Below, in pieces: positions 24,710 through 33,793 of a stretch of 40,662 bases of DNA; the first letter of the stretch is position 1, and each line of letters opens with the position of its first letter. The notes beneath the pieces are model-generated. The model ran no database searches, was not told where the DNA came from, and saw only the letters and a program-made list of their open reading frames with translations. The translations under genes were made by a program, and so were the position numbers. Origin of the DNA: CAZVRZ01 sp964629965 (GTDB taxonomy: Bacteria > Chloroflexota > Anaerolineae > Anaerolineales > UBA4823); contig CAZVRZ010000030.1 of the NCBI GenBank assembly GCA_964629965.1, positions 1 through 40,662 of the forward strand, written 5' to 3'.

Positions 24710-26164
24710 CTACGATCTCCTTATCTTGATCAATCGCAAGGCGATCAATAGAACAATCACCACCAATACCAGGCCTGTGCTTACAGAAATCGGCAGCGCA
24801 GGATTATAGGCAGCGGCTGGCAAGTCAATGAGGTCTGATACATTAACCGAGCCGGTCACGGTTGGTACGGACCGCACTTCGAGCGTATCCGGTGTGGCTG
24901 AAGAGGCAGCAGCCGTAGATTGAATCGCCTTAGGTGGAATAAATGGAGCGGCGGTCTGGGCAGATGTAAACCAGATGCCATACTCTTCCTGGCGGTAAGA
25001 AAACCAGACTACATCTAGCTCATTCCCTTTCGATACGGTCATTGATGGGTACTCCATACCATACAACACGCCTGAGACCAATTCCAGCTCGCCCCAATTT
25101 TCTCCCTGCCACTCTGTATGGTAACCTCGTGGAAAACCTAATTCCGGAGAATCTGCCATAAAAATCAGGTGAAACCGACCACCGCTGTCGAGAGCCATCA
25201 CCGGCCATCCCGTTTGACCTCGATAACCAGGGAATATGCGTTCTGGCTCACGCCAGGTTTTACCATGATCCTGTGACCAGGTGTGCCCACGCCCCACCAT
25301 TGTATTGGCCGGGTTATCCCAAACCAGGTGCAAACCTCCCTGCCCATCGAACCCAATATTGGGCAAATTATCCCCTTCCATAACCATGAGCGTATTATCC
25401 CAGGTGGTGCCATCATCTGAAGAACGCGCATAGGCAATACCTGCTGGGCTCCATCCTAAATCATCTGATGAGATCCCCCACGCCACATGAATATATCCTG
25501 GCTCGTCTACCTCAATCCTGACGTTGCCGGCAGAATAACTATCTGAGGGCATTTTATAAATGGTGACCGGATAACTCCAAGAGGCGCCATGATCTCTCGA
25601 CTGCAGATAATAAACGCCCTGTTGAGTTACAGCATACACAATATGCAGAGTACCATCCGGGCTGATCACCAGGTCAGAAGTGTAAGCCGCCTCTGCCAAG
25701 GTTACAGTTTGCCAGGAATGTACAACTCCAGCTAATTCTGCAGGTGAAGTAGCATAAATGATGTTCGATTCACTCACCCAAATCATATGGAGTCGATCCG
25801 AAGAGTCAATACGCAACTGGTTAAGGCGCGCCTGTCCGGTTTCTGATACGGCAAAGATATCTACAGGGTTACTCCACTCTGTTCCACGACGCGATGTATA
25901 ATAAATAGTATCCAGAGAAATATCTTCCTGCGCTGGGTTAAGCACATTCTCGCTCCAGGCCACATGCAAATTCCCGGCCTGGTCAGCAACAATGTATGGT
26001 GAATAAGCAAATCCTCCTGGAGCGGATATCCTGACGGGTGTTGACCAATCCAAACTGGTATTTTTTGCTCTAACATCAAGAAAATACTCAGCCGCCATAA
26101 CCGCTGCTATCCCAAGAGCACAGGCCAAAGATACCAAAATCCGAAAAACGAACTTACCTTTCAT
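24710..26164 (-). CDS. Membrane-anchored sialidase-like (Asp-box/BNR) beta-propeller protein
   Basis: 484 residues. An N-terminal hydrophobic segment (about 8-25, signal or anchor) and a C-terminal helix (about 455-478) followed by basic KIRRS, so the propeller probably faces outward with both ends at the membrane. Asp boxes S-x-D-x-G-x-x-W occur at 189-196, 248-255 and 297-304, with a degenerate one at 90-97, between strands of the type LHVAW/LHMIW/IHVAW/LHLVW. The fold is that of exo-alpha-sialidases, but I cannot place the catalytic Arg triad and Tyr. It may bind, trim or sense the glycan. It sits inside a run of glycosyltransferases with almost no spacing, so a role in the same pathway is likely. 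Confidence 0.82.
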   Translation of the reverse strand: MKGKFVFRILVSLACALGIAAVMAAEYFLDVRAKNTSLDWSTPVRISAPGGFAYSPYIVADQAGNLHVAWSENVLNPAQEDISLDTIYYTSRRGTEWSNPVDIFAVSETGQARLNQLRIDSSDRLHMIWVSESNIIYATSPAELAGVVHSWQTVTLAEAAYTSDLVISPDGTLHIVYAVTQQGVYYLQSRDHGASWSYPVTIYKMPSDSYSAGNVRIEVDEPGYIHVAWGISSDDLGWSPAGIAYARSSDDGTTWDNTLMVMEGDNLPNIGFDGQGGLHLVWDNPANTMVGRGHTWSQDHGKTWREPERIFPGYRGQTGWPVMALDSGGRFHLIFMADSPELGFPRGYHTEWQGENWGELELVSGVLYGMEYPSMTVSKGNELDVVWFSYRQEEYGIWFTSAQTAAPFIPPKAIQSTAAASSATPDTLEVRSVPTVTGSVNVSDLIDLPAAAYNPALPISVSTGLVLVVIVLLIALRLIKIRRS

Positions 26165-26182
26165 GAGTTATTTCCTGTAATG

Positions 26183-27346
26183 TTAGCTTAGGCGCCAAGG
26201 TTTTCTATTAAGCTGCTGGTCGATAATATCCTCAGTCAGTCTGAACATATTATACAAATTAAACTCATTTACTACACGTTGGCGGTTTCTTGCACCTTCA
26301 GTCGACCGCATTCTTTCGTCCTGAATGAATTCGAAAATCTGATCTGCAAATTCCTTGACATTTCCAGGGGTAGACAACAAGGCATCTGGGCCTAGTGCAT
26401 CACGCAACCCCGGTATATCTGTGGCTACCACAGGTAAGCCTGCAGCCATAGCCTCTAAAACACCATTAGGACAACCTTCGGAACGGGAGCTATACACAAA
26501 TAAATCTACTGCAGAGAGCAAACCGGCTATATCATCGACTCTGCCTAGAATTTGAACATCTTGGTACAATTCCAAATCCAAAACCAAGGCTTTGACATGG
26601 TCGGTAGTGTTATCCAATCGACCAGCCAACAATAGTTTAGCTGTTTTATTAATATTACGTAATTTCTTTATCACCAAGTGCCATGAATTTAATAATGTTT
26701 CATGATCTTTATTGTCCGTTAAATTTGCAACCATACAAGCCAGGAGTATATTCGAATCCACGCCAAGTTTCTGCCGCCAAGCAGATCTATCCAATAGAGG
26801 TGCTGGTAATTGGATTCCATTTCGGACTATGTTAATTTTCCTCATCTGAACTCTCAAGTCTTGGTGAAGAAAATCAGCACCACTATTTGAATTGGTTATA
26901 AAACATGGTGTAAAGAATGCTGCCAACAATTCGATTTTTCTACCCGGCACATGTTCTAAACCAGCATCGCGCTGATTCCAAATAAATAACTTCGCTCCGC
27001 TCATCCACCAGGTTAATCCACACACCAGATTCGGGTGCAACAGGTATGATAGTATGATATCTGGTTTCTCCTTAGCCAACTCGCGAGTAAAATTCAAGAT
27101 ACTATTTAATCGTTCTAAATATCCTGTAGATATACACGGCCGATCTACGATCCTCCAAGGTATGCCATATTCATCGCATAAGTCTGCTGCTCGTCCCGGC
27201 ATTTGGAAGCCAAGTACCTTGACCATATTGCCATTGTCACGTAAGTAACGCGCGAGAAGTAGAGCCTGACGTTCAGCCCCTCCGAGTTCCAGACTATCTA
27301 AAATAATAAGAATTCGGTAGTTACTTACCACAATCAGTGACTTCAT
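26183..27346 (-). CDS. Glycosyltransferase, GT4 family
   Basis: About 387 residues from the ATG at 27346. RILIILDSLELGGAERQALLLARYL at the N-terminus, then DIILSYLLHPN, and in the donor domain LLLAGRLDN and VYSSRSEGCPNGVLEAMAAGLPVVATD, with the GT4 EX7E pattern. An in-frame GTG at 27382 is a second possible start. Visibly A+T-rich; it begins the AT-rich block that extends to about 29.64 kb. Confidence 0.9.
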   Translation of the reverse strand: MKSLIVVSNYRILIILDSLELGGAERQALLLARYLRDNGNMVKVLGFQMPGRAADLCDEYGIPWRIVDRPCISTGYLERLNSILNFTRELAKEKPDIILSYLLHPNLVCGLTWWMSGAKLFIWNQRDAGLEHVPGRKIELLAAFFTPCFITNSNSGADFLHQDLRVQMRKINIVRNGIQLPAPLLDRSAWRQKLGVDSNILLACMVANLTDNKDHETLLNSWHLVIKKLRNINKTAKLLLAGRLDNTTDHVKALVLDLELYQDVQILGRVDDIAGLLSAVDLFVYSSRSEGCPNGVLEAMAAGLPVVATDIPGLRDALGPDALLSTPGNVKEFADQIFEFIQDERMRSTEGARNRQRVVNEFNLYNMFRLTEDIIDQQLNRKPWRLS

Positions 27347-27454
27347 TCGGCTCGCTAACAGTATCAACTCTTGACACACCACCCCAAATGCTAAATACTT
27401 TCGCAGGAATTGGCACTGCCTTGGTTGAAAGAATAGCCTTCCACACGATCATAT

Positions 27455-28261
27455 TCAAGCCGAAGCCTTCTTTTTGCAAATAAACATCAGCATGTGACCA
27501 AGTTTTTGATTGAACGTATGCGAACTTAAAATCCTATTCCTTATCCTCCACCCTACAAATCTCAGGGCAAGAATATTTTGGATTATCGGAATTTCATCAT
27601 CTAAACACTTACAGGCATCATACCCATAATAATCTATCACATCAAAACCATTCTTGGCCAAAATGAGAGAAAACTCCTTCTTGAAGAAGGCATATTGGTA
27701 GAATTCCAAATCAATCGTTGCACTATATCGATACAACCCCAACAATGCCTTGACGCGTCTCAATCCATTGAAATATGGTACAGAAATTAATGCAACACCT
27801 TCGGATGACAAAATCCGATAAGCCTCACGTAAAAATGGTTCAGGGCCATCTTGGAAATGCTCAACAACTCCAAGAGAAATATATGCTGAATAATACTCAT
27901 CAGGCACATTAAGGCGCGTTACATCTCCAATCTTTACAGGGAGAGAGGGATACAGATCATTTATCAACTTAACAGTTTTTTCCCCCCACTCTATTCCCTC
28001 AATATCATATCCCCTGGCGCGCAGGGCTATTACATATATTCCGGTTCCACATCCTGCTTCCAAAATTTTTCCTTGATGTGGAAGATACTTGGAAAAAATT
28101 TCTGCAAAACATCCCAATTCTCCTTTTGAAGCCCACTGATAATATTCAGGATTGACTAAATTTTTCCAATGATCATCCCAGTATTGTGGATCCGCTTTTT
28201 GTTGGTAATAGACCAGTCGATTCTGCTTAACTCTTCGATGATATTTCATGTTAGCACACAT
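27455..28261 (-). CDS. SAM-dependent methyltransferase (class I)
   Basis: 268 residues. SAM-binding motif I is ILEAGCGTGIYVIALRARGYD; motif II-like YSAYISLGVVEHFQDGP and a motif III-like RILSSEGVALISVPYFNG follow. C-terminal residues suggest an acceptor-binding lobe. It could be an O-methyltransferase for a terminal or internal sugar, or act on a lipid or protein. A later ATG at 28249 is an alternative start. It lies downstream of wzt and of an acetyltransferase in an AT-rich block. Confidence 0.85.
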   Translation of the reverse strand: MCANMKYHRRVKQNRLVYYQQKADPQYWDDHWKNLVNPEYYQWASKGELGCFAEIFSKYLPHQGKILEAGCGTGIYVIALRARGYDIEGIEWGEKTVKLINDLYPSLPVKIGDVTRLNVPDEYYSAYISLGVVEHFQDGPEPFLREAYRILSSEGVALISVPYFNGLRRVKALLGLYRYSATIDLEFYQYAFFKKEFSLILAKNGFDVIDYYGYDACKCLDDEIPIIQNILALRFVGWRIRNRILSSHTFNQKLGHMLMFICKKKASA

Positions 28262-28280
28262 GATTATACACGAGTGAGAT

Positions 28281-28889
28281 TCATACTACGCGCTCTCGCA
28301 TTCTAACAACTCTGGCAGGAACACCATAACTAATAGAATAAGGAGGCACTTTCTCAGTTACAACGGCACCGGCTCCAATAATCGCGCCATCACCAATTGT
28401 TACCCCATCAAGAATTTTTACACCAGCTCCTATCCAAACATCATTTCCAATCACTATCCCATCTTGAGATAAACCCTGTTGGCAAATAGGAATATCCGGA
28501 TTATCATATTTATGATTCATTGGGATGATTACAGTGTGCGCTGCAATCCTTACATAGTTCCCAATTTTCAGGCCAGGACCACCTCCTCCCCCATAGAGAA
28601 TTGAATAGCTATTTACGCTACAATAATTCCCCATCACAATTTCACCACCATAGGTGGCTAGTATAGCTCCTCGCTTAAGTTCACAATATTGTCCAATCAT
28701 AATACGTCCACCAGGATTAGAAAAAACCACTCCAGATTCAATTAACGTTTGTTTTCCAATCTCTATTGATCTAATATCACCTTCAAAAACAGCATCATCT
28801 GAAATATTAGCATCAGCCCACCGGGTAGTCGTAGCTATAGATTCGTATCTCCTTCTCACAATCCTAATGATCCTATTTATTATTTTCAT
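28281..28889 (-). CDS. Hexapeptide-repeat (LbH) acyltransferase
   Basis: About 202 residues from MKIINR. Repeated [LIV]-G-x-x hexapeptides with VVFSNPGGRIMIG, then NHKYDNPD and GIVIGNDVWIGAGVKILDGVTIGDGAIIGAGAVVTEKVPPYSI, the CatB/WbbJ/Wzx-locus sugar O-acetyltransferase pattern with a catalytic His in NHK. It probably O-acetylates a sugar of the glycan. The chosen start lies in the wzt 3' end (17-nt overlap). An upstream in-frame ATG at 28937 would overlap wzt by 65 nt. Confidence 0.88.
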   Translation of the reverse strand: MKIINRIIRIVRRRYESIATTTRWADANISDDAVFEGDIRSIEIGKQTLIESGVVFSNPGGRIMIGQYCELKRGAILATYGGEIVMGNYCSVNSYSILYGGGGGPGLKIGNYVRIAAHTVIIPMNHKYDNPDIPICQQGLSQDGIVIGNDVWIGAGVKILDGVTIGDGAIIGAGAVVTEKVPPYSISYGVPARVVRMRERVV

Positions 28890-30186
28890 TTTCCAACTCC
28901 AACTGACACCCAAGATTGCGCACATCCCAATAACCATCTAAGTAAAAATACCCAAGGTAATCTGTAAGTTGTTGCCCACTTCCATAAACATCGTTGTCAA
29001 CCACAACAATCTCAGCAGCACTCTCTATATAATCTAACCTACCTAGCCCGTGTTGATGAATACTAATATCAACTAAATATTGAGATGGCAGTAATGGAAG
29101 TTTTCCAATATGAAGGCTCGCTCGCTCACTATACTCCCGATGTTCATTGAAATACCTACTTACCATTCCGGTTGTTATACTTGTCACCCATTCACCATAT
29201 TTATTCTTTATGATTAACCCCACTGTTGCATCTCTATGAGACGATAATCCATTCACGTCAATAATAAATTGGGCAGGCAAGCCAACTAATAACTCATTAG
29301 TATATTCTCCTATATGGTTGCAGATTGCCAATCTCTTCACAATGAGATTCCCCGACATATACTCATTATCTCGAGTATTAAAATCATATATTCCACGTTG
29401 AATCTCAAAACTCCTGTCCGCAGTTCCATGCGATAGATAACAATCAATGACTTTATCGCTATGGTCATCCATCATAACATTTCCTTTATCAAGAGCAATA
29501 ACTCTCGGGCAAAGTGCCCTAACAGCAGACATGTTATGACTCACAAATAATACTGTACGCCCTTTCTTCGCCACATTTCCCATCTTCCCGAGACACTTTT
29601 TCTGGAAACTAGCATCTCCTACCGCCAAGACTTCATCTACCAACAATATTTCCGGCTCCAGGTGCGCCGCCACGGCAAAGGCCAGGCGCACATACATGCC
29701 GCTGGAATAACGCTTGACCGGGGTATCCATAAATTTCTCAATCTCAGCAAAAGCAATAATTTCATCTAATTTACGGTTGATCTCCACACGTCTCATTCCC
29801 AAGATCGCGCCGCTCAGGTAGATATTCTCGCGCCCGGTCAGCTCGGGATGAAAACCGGTGCCCACTTCTAGCAACGAGCCCACTCGCCCATTCATTACTG
29901 CCCGTCCAGAAGTCGGTTCCACAATTCTGGAAAGGATCTTAAGGAGTGTGCTCTTACCCGCCCCATTCCTACCAATGATACCAACCACCTCGCCCGGCTG
30001 TACCTCAAACGAAATGTCTTTTAAGGCCCACAAGAGATCCTGATCATCGGTTTTACTGCGGCGCAGGGTGCGGCCGAAATTTTTCGCCGCATCCATCAAC
30101 AGGTCACGCAGCGTATCGTGCCGCTGCTGTGCTTTACCAATATGATACATCTTTGAGATGTTTTCGACTATTATGGCTGGCTGCAT
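28873..30186 (-). CDS. wzt: Polysaccharide ABC exporter ATPase with C-terminal carbohydrate-binding domain (Wzt)
   Basis: 437 residues. ATPase domain 1-250: Walker A GRNGAGKST (72-80), signature YSSGM (160-164), Walker B ILLVDE (180-185) and switch His at about 218. The C-terminal part, about 260-437, matches the Wzt_C place and size; in O9a-type systems this domain recognises the finished chain end before export. The gene is mosaic: codons for residues 1 to about 176 are GC-rich like wzm, while the rest, including Walker B and the C-terminal domain, is A+T-rich like the following acyl- and methyltransferases. The composition step is at about 29,640. It couples to wzm 21 nt upstream. Confidence 0.95.
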   Translation of the reverse strand: MQPAIIVENISKMYHIGKAQQRHDTLRDLLMDAAKNFGRTLRRSKTDDQDLLWALKDISFEVQPGEVVGIIGRNGAGKSTLLKILSRIVEPTSGRAVMNGRVGSLLEVGTGFHPELTGRENIYLSGAILGMRRVEINRKLDEIIAFAEIEKFMDTPVKRYSSGMYVRLAFAVAAHLEPEILLVDEVLAVGDASFQKKCLGKMGNVAKKGRTVLFVSHNMSAVRALCPRVIALDKGNVMMDDHSDKVIDCYLSHGTADRSFEIQRGIYDFNTRDNEYMSGNLIVKRLAICNHIGEYTNELLVGLPAQFIIDVNGLSSHRDATVGLIIKNKYGEWVTSITTGMVSRYFNEHREYSERASLHIGKLPLLPSQYLVDISIHQHGLGRLDYIESAAEIVVVDNDVYGSGQQLTDYLGYFYLDGYWDVRNLGCQLELENENNK

Positions 30187-30207
30187 GATCTACCTGTCCC
30201 AGAATAC

Positions 30208-31068
30208 TCAAATAATGTCCGCAAAGGAACGTTCAGTGCGGCGAAAATATACTATTCCACTTACCAAAACAACCAGGGCGATGAGGATAGACGCTAAGAA
30301 AACACCTGTCGGGGCCATGCTGCTGCCCAGCAGCGCCCAGCGAAAACCTTCTACCACGCTGGTCATTGGGTTCAACGCCAACAGAAAACGGAAACGTTCT
30401 GGTATCAAGTTAGTACCATAAATCACTGGCGTCAGGTACATCCAGATCTGCACAATGAACGGGATCAGGTAATTCACATCCCGGTAGCGCACATTGAGCG
30501 CCGAAAGCCACAGGCCAAACCCCAGGGCAGTGAGCATAGCCAGCAGCAGGAAAGCAGGTAATAATACAACTGCCCAGGTGGGCATGATGTGATAATAGAT
30601 CATCAAGCCAATCAAGATCACAAAAGAGATGGCAAAATCTACCAGGTTAGATAACACGCCCGAAACCGGGATGATCAGACGTGGGAAATACACCTTGGTG
30701 ATCAGGTTGGCGCTGTTCACCACGCTGGTCGAAGAGCGCGTCAGAGCACTGGCAAAGTAATTCCAGGGCAGCAAGGCCGTAAAGGCAAACACCGGATAAG
30801 GCGCATTCCCGGAAGACACTTTCAGCAAGACGCCAAACAAGAGCGTAAAGATTAGCATACCGATCAAGGGCTGCAAGATCACCCAGGCCACACCGAGGGC
30901 AGTCTGCTTATAGCGCACTTTGATGTCGCGCCAAACCAGGAAGTATAACAATTCTCGATACTGCCAAAGCGCGCCAAGCTGCAGCGATAACCAGCCGCGC
31001 GAGGGCTCGATCACAACCTGGTGAACAACAATTCTGTCGGGTTCTTGGGACATCAATGTATCTGTCAT
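30208..31068 (-). CDS. wzm: ABC-2 polysaccharide/polyol-phosphate exporter permease (Wzm)
   Basis: 286 residues, six membrane helices. YRELLYFLVWRDIKVRYKQTALGVAWVILQPL is the family's N-terminal signature; the region PVFAFTALLPWNYFASALTRSSTSVV and a C-terminal VIYGTNLIPERFRFLLALNPM follow as in O-antigen/teichoic acid exporters. It forms the channel that moves a complete lipid-linked chain across the membrane, powered by Wzt. Only 8 nt separate it from the aminotransferase gene upstream. Confidence 0.95.
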   Translation of the reverse strand: MTDTLMSQEPDRIVVHQVVIEPSRGWLSLQLGALWQYRELLYFLVWRDIKVRYKQTALGVAWVILQPLIGMLIFTLLFGVLLKVSSGNAPYPVFAFTALLPWNYFASALTRSSTSVVNSANLITKVYFPRLIIPVSGVLSNLVDFAISFVILIGLMIYYHIMPTWAVVLLPAFLLLAMLTALGFGLWLSALNVRYRDVNYLIPFIVQIWMYLTPVIYGTNLIPERFRFLLALNPMTSVVEGFRWALLGSSMAPTGVFLASILIALVVLVSGIVYFRRTERSFADII

Positions 31069-31076
31069 TATCTACA

Positions 31077-32216
31077 TTAACCTTGATGATTGAATTCGCT
31101 AACCACTTCTATGATCAATTCGAGATCAATCGGCGCAAGCGAATTATAAAATGGCAGGCGCAGCAAACGGTCGCTTACATCTTCCGTCACCGGGCAATCG
31201 CCGGCCTGCCCGCCGAACTTGCGGCCCATGTCGGAAAGGTGAAGCGGCAAGTAATGGAATACACTTTGAATCCCCTTCACTTTCAGGTGCGCGATCAGCG
31301 CCTGACGGCTCTCCAAGGATGGCAAGAGTATATAATAAATATGATAAGCTTGCTCGCAGTGAGCAGGAATTACCGGCAGGCGCACACCATTTTGATGCGC
31401 CCAATCCTGCAAGTTTGAGTGATAATATTCCCAAATTCTCTGGCGGCAGGATTGGATTTGCTGCCTGGCTTCGAACTGCGCATACAGGTAAGCCGCCAGG
31501 ATCTCGGAAGGCAGATAGCTTGAGCCGATATCGACCCAGGTATATTTATCCACCTGGCCGCGGAAAAAGCGGCTGCGGTTGGTGCCCTTTTCGCGGATGA
31601 TCTCAGCCCTTTCTGCATAAGCCGGGTCATTGATCAGCAGTGCGCCGCCTTCGCCGCAGGTGAAATTCTTGGTCTCGTGAAAACTCTGGGTGGCCAGGCA
31701 GCCAAATGTGCCCAGGTATTTTCCTTTATACTTGCCGAACAAACCGTGGGCGTTGTCCTCAACAACAGCAATTCCATACCGGGAGGCAATCGCCAGGATG
31801 GCATCCATCTCGCAGCTCACCCCGGCGTAATGCACCACCACAATGGCCCGGGTGCGAGGCATGATCAAGCTCTCCAAGAGGTTTTCATCAATGTTGAGCG
31901 TATCGGGGCGGATATCGGCGAACACCGGGATTGCGCCGCGCAGGACAAAAGCATTGACCGTTGAAACAAAAGTGAAAGAGGGGAAAATTACTTCGTCGCC
32001 CGGTTTGATTTCCAACAGCAGTGCCGCCATCTCCAGGGCATGCGTACAGGAGGTGGTCAGGAGAGCTTTGGGCACGCCCAGGGTTTGCTCAAGCATCGCA
32101 TTACATTTCTTGGTAAACGCTCCATCACCCGAAATGTGCATAGCGTCAATCGCCTGTTGAATATACTCGTATTCTTTACCCACTAATGATGGCTTGTTAA
32201 AGGGAATCTGGATCAT
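31077..32216 (-). CDS. wecE: dTDP-4-amino-4,6-dideoxygalactose transaminase (WecE/RffA-like)
   Basis: 379 residues, DegT/DnrJ/EryC1 fold type I aminotransferase. It matches E. coli WecE closely in pattern: VVVEDNAHGLFGKYKGK, the PLP lysine in SFHETKNFTCGEGGALLIND (Lys183), REKGTNRSRFFRGQVDKYTWVDIGSS and FHYLPLH. The reaction converts dTDP-4-keto-6-deoxyglucose to dTDP-Fuc4N with glutamate. The dTDP-glucose genes (rmlA, rmlB) are not in the window. The GNAT gene at 33784 could N-acetylate the product. It is followed by the exporter genes, and its start overlaps the methyltransferase gene by 20 nt. Confidence 0.9.
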   Translation of the reverse strand: MIQIPFNKPSLVGKEYEYIQQAIDAMHISGDGAFTKKCNAMLEQTLGVPKALLTTSCTHALEMAALLLEIKPGDEVIFPSFTFVSTVNAFVLRGAIPVFADIRPDTLNIDENLLESLIMPRTRAIVVVHYAGVSCEMDAILAIASRYGIAVVEDNAHGLFGKYKGKYLGTFGCLATQSFHETKNFTCGEGGALLINDPAYAERAEIIREKGTNRSRFFRGQVDKYTWVDIGSSYLPSEILAAYLYAQFEARQQIQSCRQRIWEYYHSNLQDWAHQNGVRLPVIPAHCEQAYHIYYILLPSLESRQALIAHLKVKGIQSVFHYLPLHLSDMGRKFGGQAGDCPVTEDVSDRLLRLPFYNSLAPIDLELIIEVVSEFNHQG

Positions 32217-33042
32217 TTTTCTTCTGAAGAACCCATAGACAACTGGAGCCAGACCGGAGATGCTTCCCCATCTGGATGGAACTCAGCTCTTTTCTCAATA
32301 GAATAGATAAAAAACTCACTATTGGCCCGCCGCTTATGCCGTGTTCGCTTGAATTCGAAATCGGGCTTTTTTGTTTACCAGGCTGCAGCTTGAACGGGAG
32401 TGTTCGTAACAACAAGATCGGGATGATTAGCGCCCCAAAGAAATATGTGAAATACAGCAAATCGAAATATCTATCCACAAGAACACTCGCCATCTGTTGG
32501 TTATACCGCCGAAAGTGTTCTGCATAAACATCGCTTTCGGACCAAAGGTATTGATGCGCAGGTACTGTAACATATATAAGTCCATCCGGTTTAAGTGTAT
32601 TCCAGATCGCCTTCAAGAAGTTCGTGTCATCCCGAATATGTTCCAAAACATCAAAGAGCCCCACGGCACTCAACGACTCTGGCGGAAAATCTGCATCCTC
32701 AAAGGTCGCATTAATCACCTCAGGGATGCCTCTGACATGTTTGGCATTGGCAGCGCCAACTTTGCCAGGCTCGAGCAGAGCAGCTGCATAACCCGCCATA
32801 AGTATTCCTCGAGTAACATAGCCATTGCCCCCACCAACATCCAGAATTGCCCCCTTTGGTGGAAATCGTTGGATCATTGCAACGATACACTCATTACGAT
32901 GGCGAAACCAATATGAATTGTCTTCTAATTGATAGCAAGAAGCATTCCCATCCTCAGGATACATGACAGACGATTTTGATTTGCTTATCCATATCCCTTC
33001 TGCGGATATAAGCAAAGACTTTGAGAGTGGAGCTATCGTCAT
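32197..33042 (-). CDS. SAM-dependent methyltransferase (class I)
   Basis: 281 residues. ILDVGGGNGYVTRGILMAGY is SAM motif I; GLFDVLEHIRDDTNFLKAIWNTLKPDGLIYVTVP contains motifs II-III, and a hydrophobic stretch FFGALIIPILLL follows. The FRRY and histidine-rich DVYAEHFRRYNQQ segment resembles methyltransferases found in O-antigen clusters. Probably methylates a sugar or lipid carrier-linked intermediate. No motif narrows it further. Confidence 0.85.
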   Translation of the reverse strand: MTIAPLSKSLLISAEGIWISKSKSSVMYPEDGNASCYQLEDNSYWFRHRNECIVAMIQRFPPKGAILDVGGGNGYVTRGILMAGYAAALLEPGKVGAANAKHVRGIPEVINATFEDADFPPESLSAVGLFDVLEHIRDDTNFLKAIWNTLKPDGLIYVTVPAHQYLWSESDVYAEHFRRYNQQMASVLVDRYFDLLYFTYFFGALIIPILLLRTLPFKLQPGKQKSPISNSSEHGISGGPIVSFLSILLRKELSSIQMGKHLRSGSSCLWVLQKKNDPDSL

Positions 33043-33091
33043 GAGTAGATGTACGAGGAAACATTCATGTAAAATGACCGCTCTTGTGTAG

Positions 33092-33793
33092 TCACCAAAT
33101 GTATTTGGAAGCTAACGGGCCTGTCATCAAGAGTAAATCAAGGATGGAAACAAACGGCTCAAAAGGGGGGTACAATTGCTCGTACTCTGGATAGCTATAA
33201 TCCATATACTCCAATGTGATCCCATCATCCAATAGTTTACTTTCATCAAGATAATTTTTGGCAGATGGGCCGGATATATAATGGGTTGCCCCTACACATT
33301 TTAGAATATGCAACAACCGATCAGTTTTTGTGCCAGTAGCTTTTATTTCGGATGAGCGTAAAAATTCTGTATGAGTTATTCCTAATTCATTCGCAATTGC
33401 AATTGTAAATTCAATTGTAAAATCTGCGAGGAAAGCTTTTTTCTGCTGATAGTAGTATTCAAGAAAGGTGGAATATTTCTTAAAATATGGTGCACTTTTG
33501 TAATATTGATAGATGATCGACCAATGACTTTGATTCCATGGTTTTTCCCATGATATCTCGATCTGGTTTATCGGGATTTGTTCCGCCACATTTCCTTTGC
33601 TATGTACAGGAATGGTTAACCATTTCAATCCTTGTGGGGTTTTAATGCGATTCCGGTTTCGCCAGCCGTGCTTGTCATATTGCACATCGTCATAAAAAAC
33701 GAAAATGTCGGCTTTTTGTATTTGGTGAAAAAAACCGCGCCAGGGGATATACGAAGGCTGTAAAATGACCACATTCACCAAGTTTAGCTCCAT
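33092..33793 (-). CDS. WbqC-family protein
   Basis: 233 residues. VVILQPSYIPWRGFFHQIQKADIFVFYDDVQYDKHGWRNRNRIKTPQGLKWLTIPV is the clear WbqC signature (PF08889). The family is common in O-antigen and other glycan clusters, and its reaction is not established. Here it lies between an aminotransferase/methyltransferase pair and a GNAT gene, all with overlaps. That suggests a shared role in making or attaching the amino sugar, but this is inference. The start overlaps the GNAT gene by 10 nt. Confidence 0.88.
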   Translation of the reverse strand: MELNLVNVVILQPSYIPWRGFFHQIQKADIFVFYDDVQYDKHGWRNRNRIKTPQGLKWLTIPVHSKGNVAEQIPINQIEISWEKPWNQSHWSIIYQYYKSAPYFKKYSTFLEYYYQQKKAFLADFTIEFTIAIANELGITHTEFLRSSEIKATGTKTDRLLHILKCVGATHYISGPSAKNYLDESKLLDDGITLEYMDYSYPEYEQLYPPFEPFVSILDLLLMTGPLASKYIW

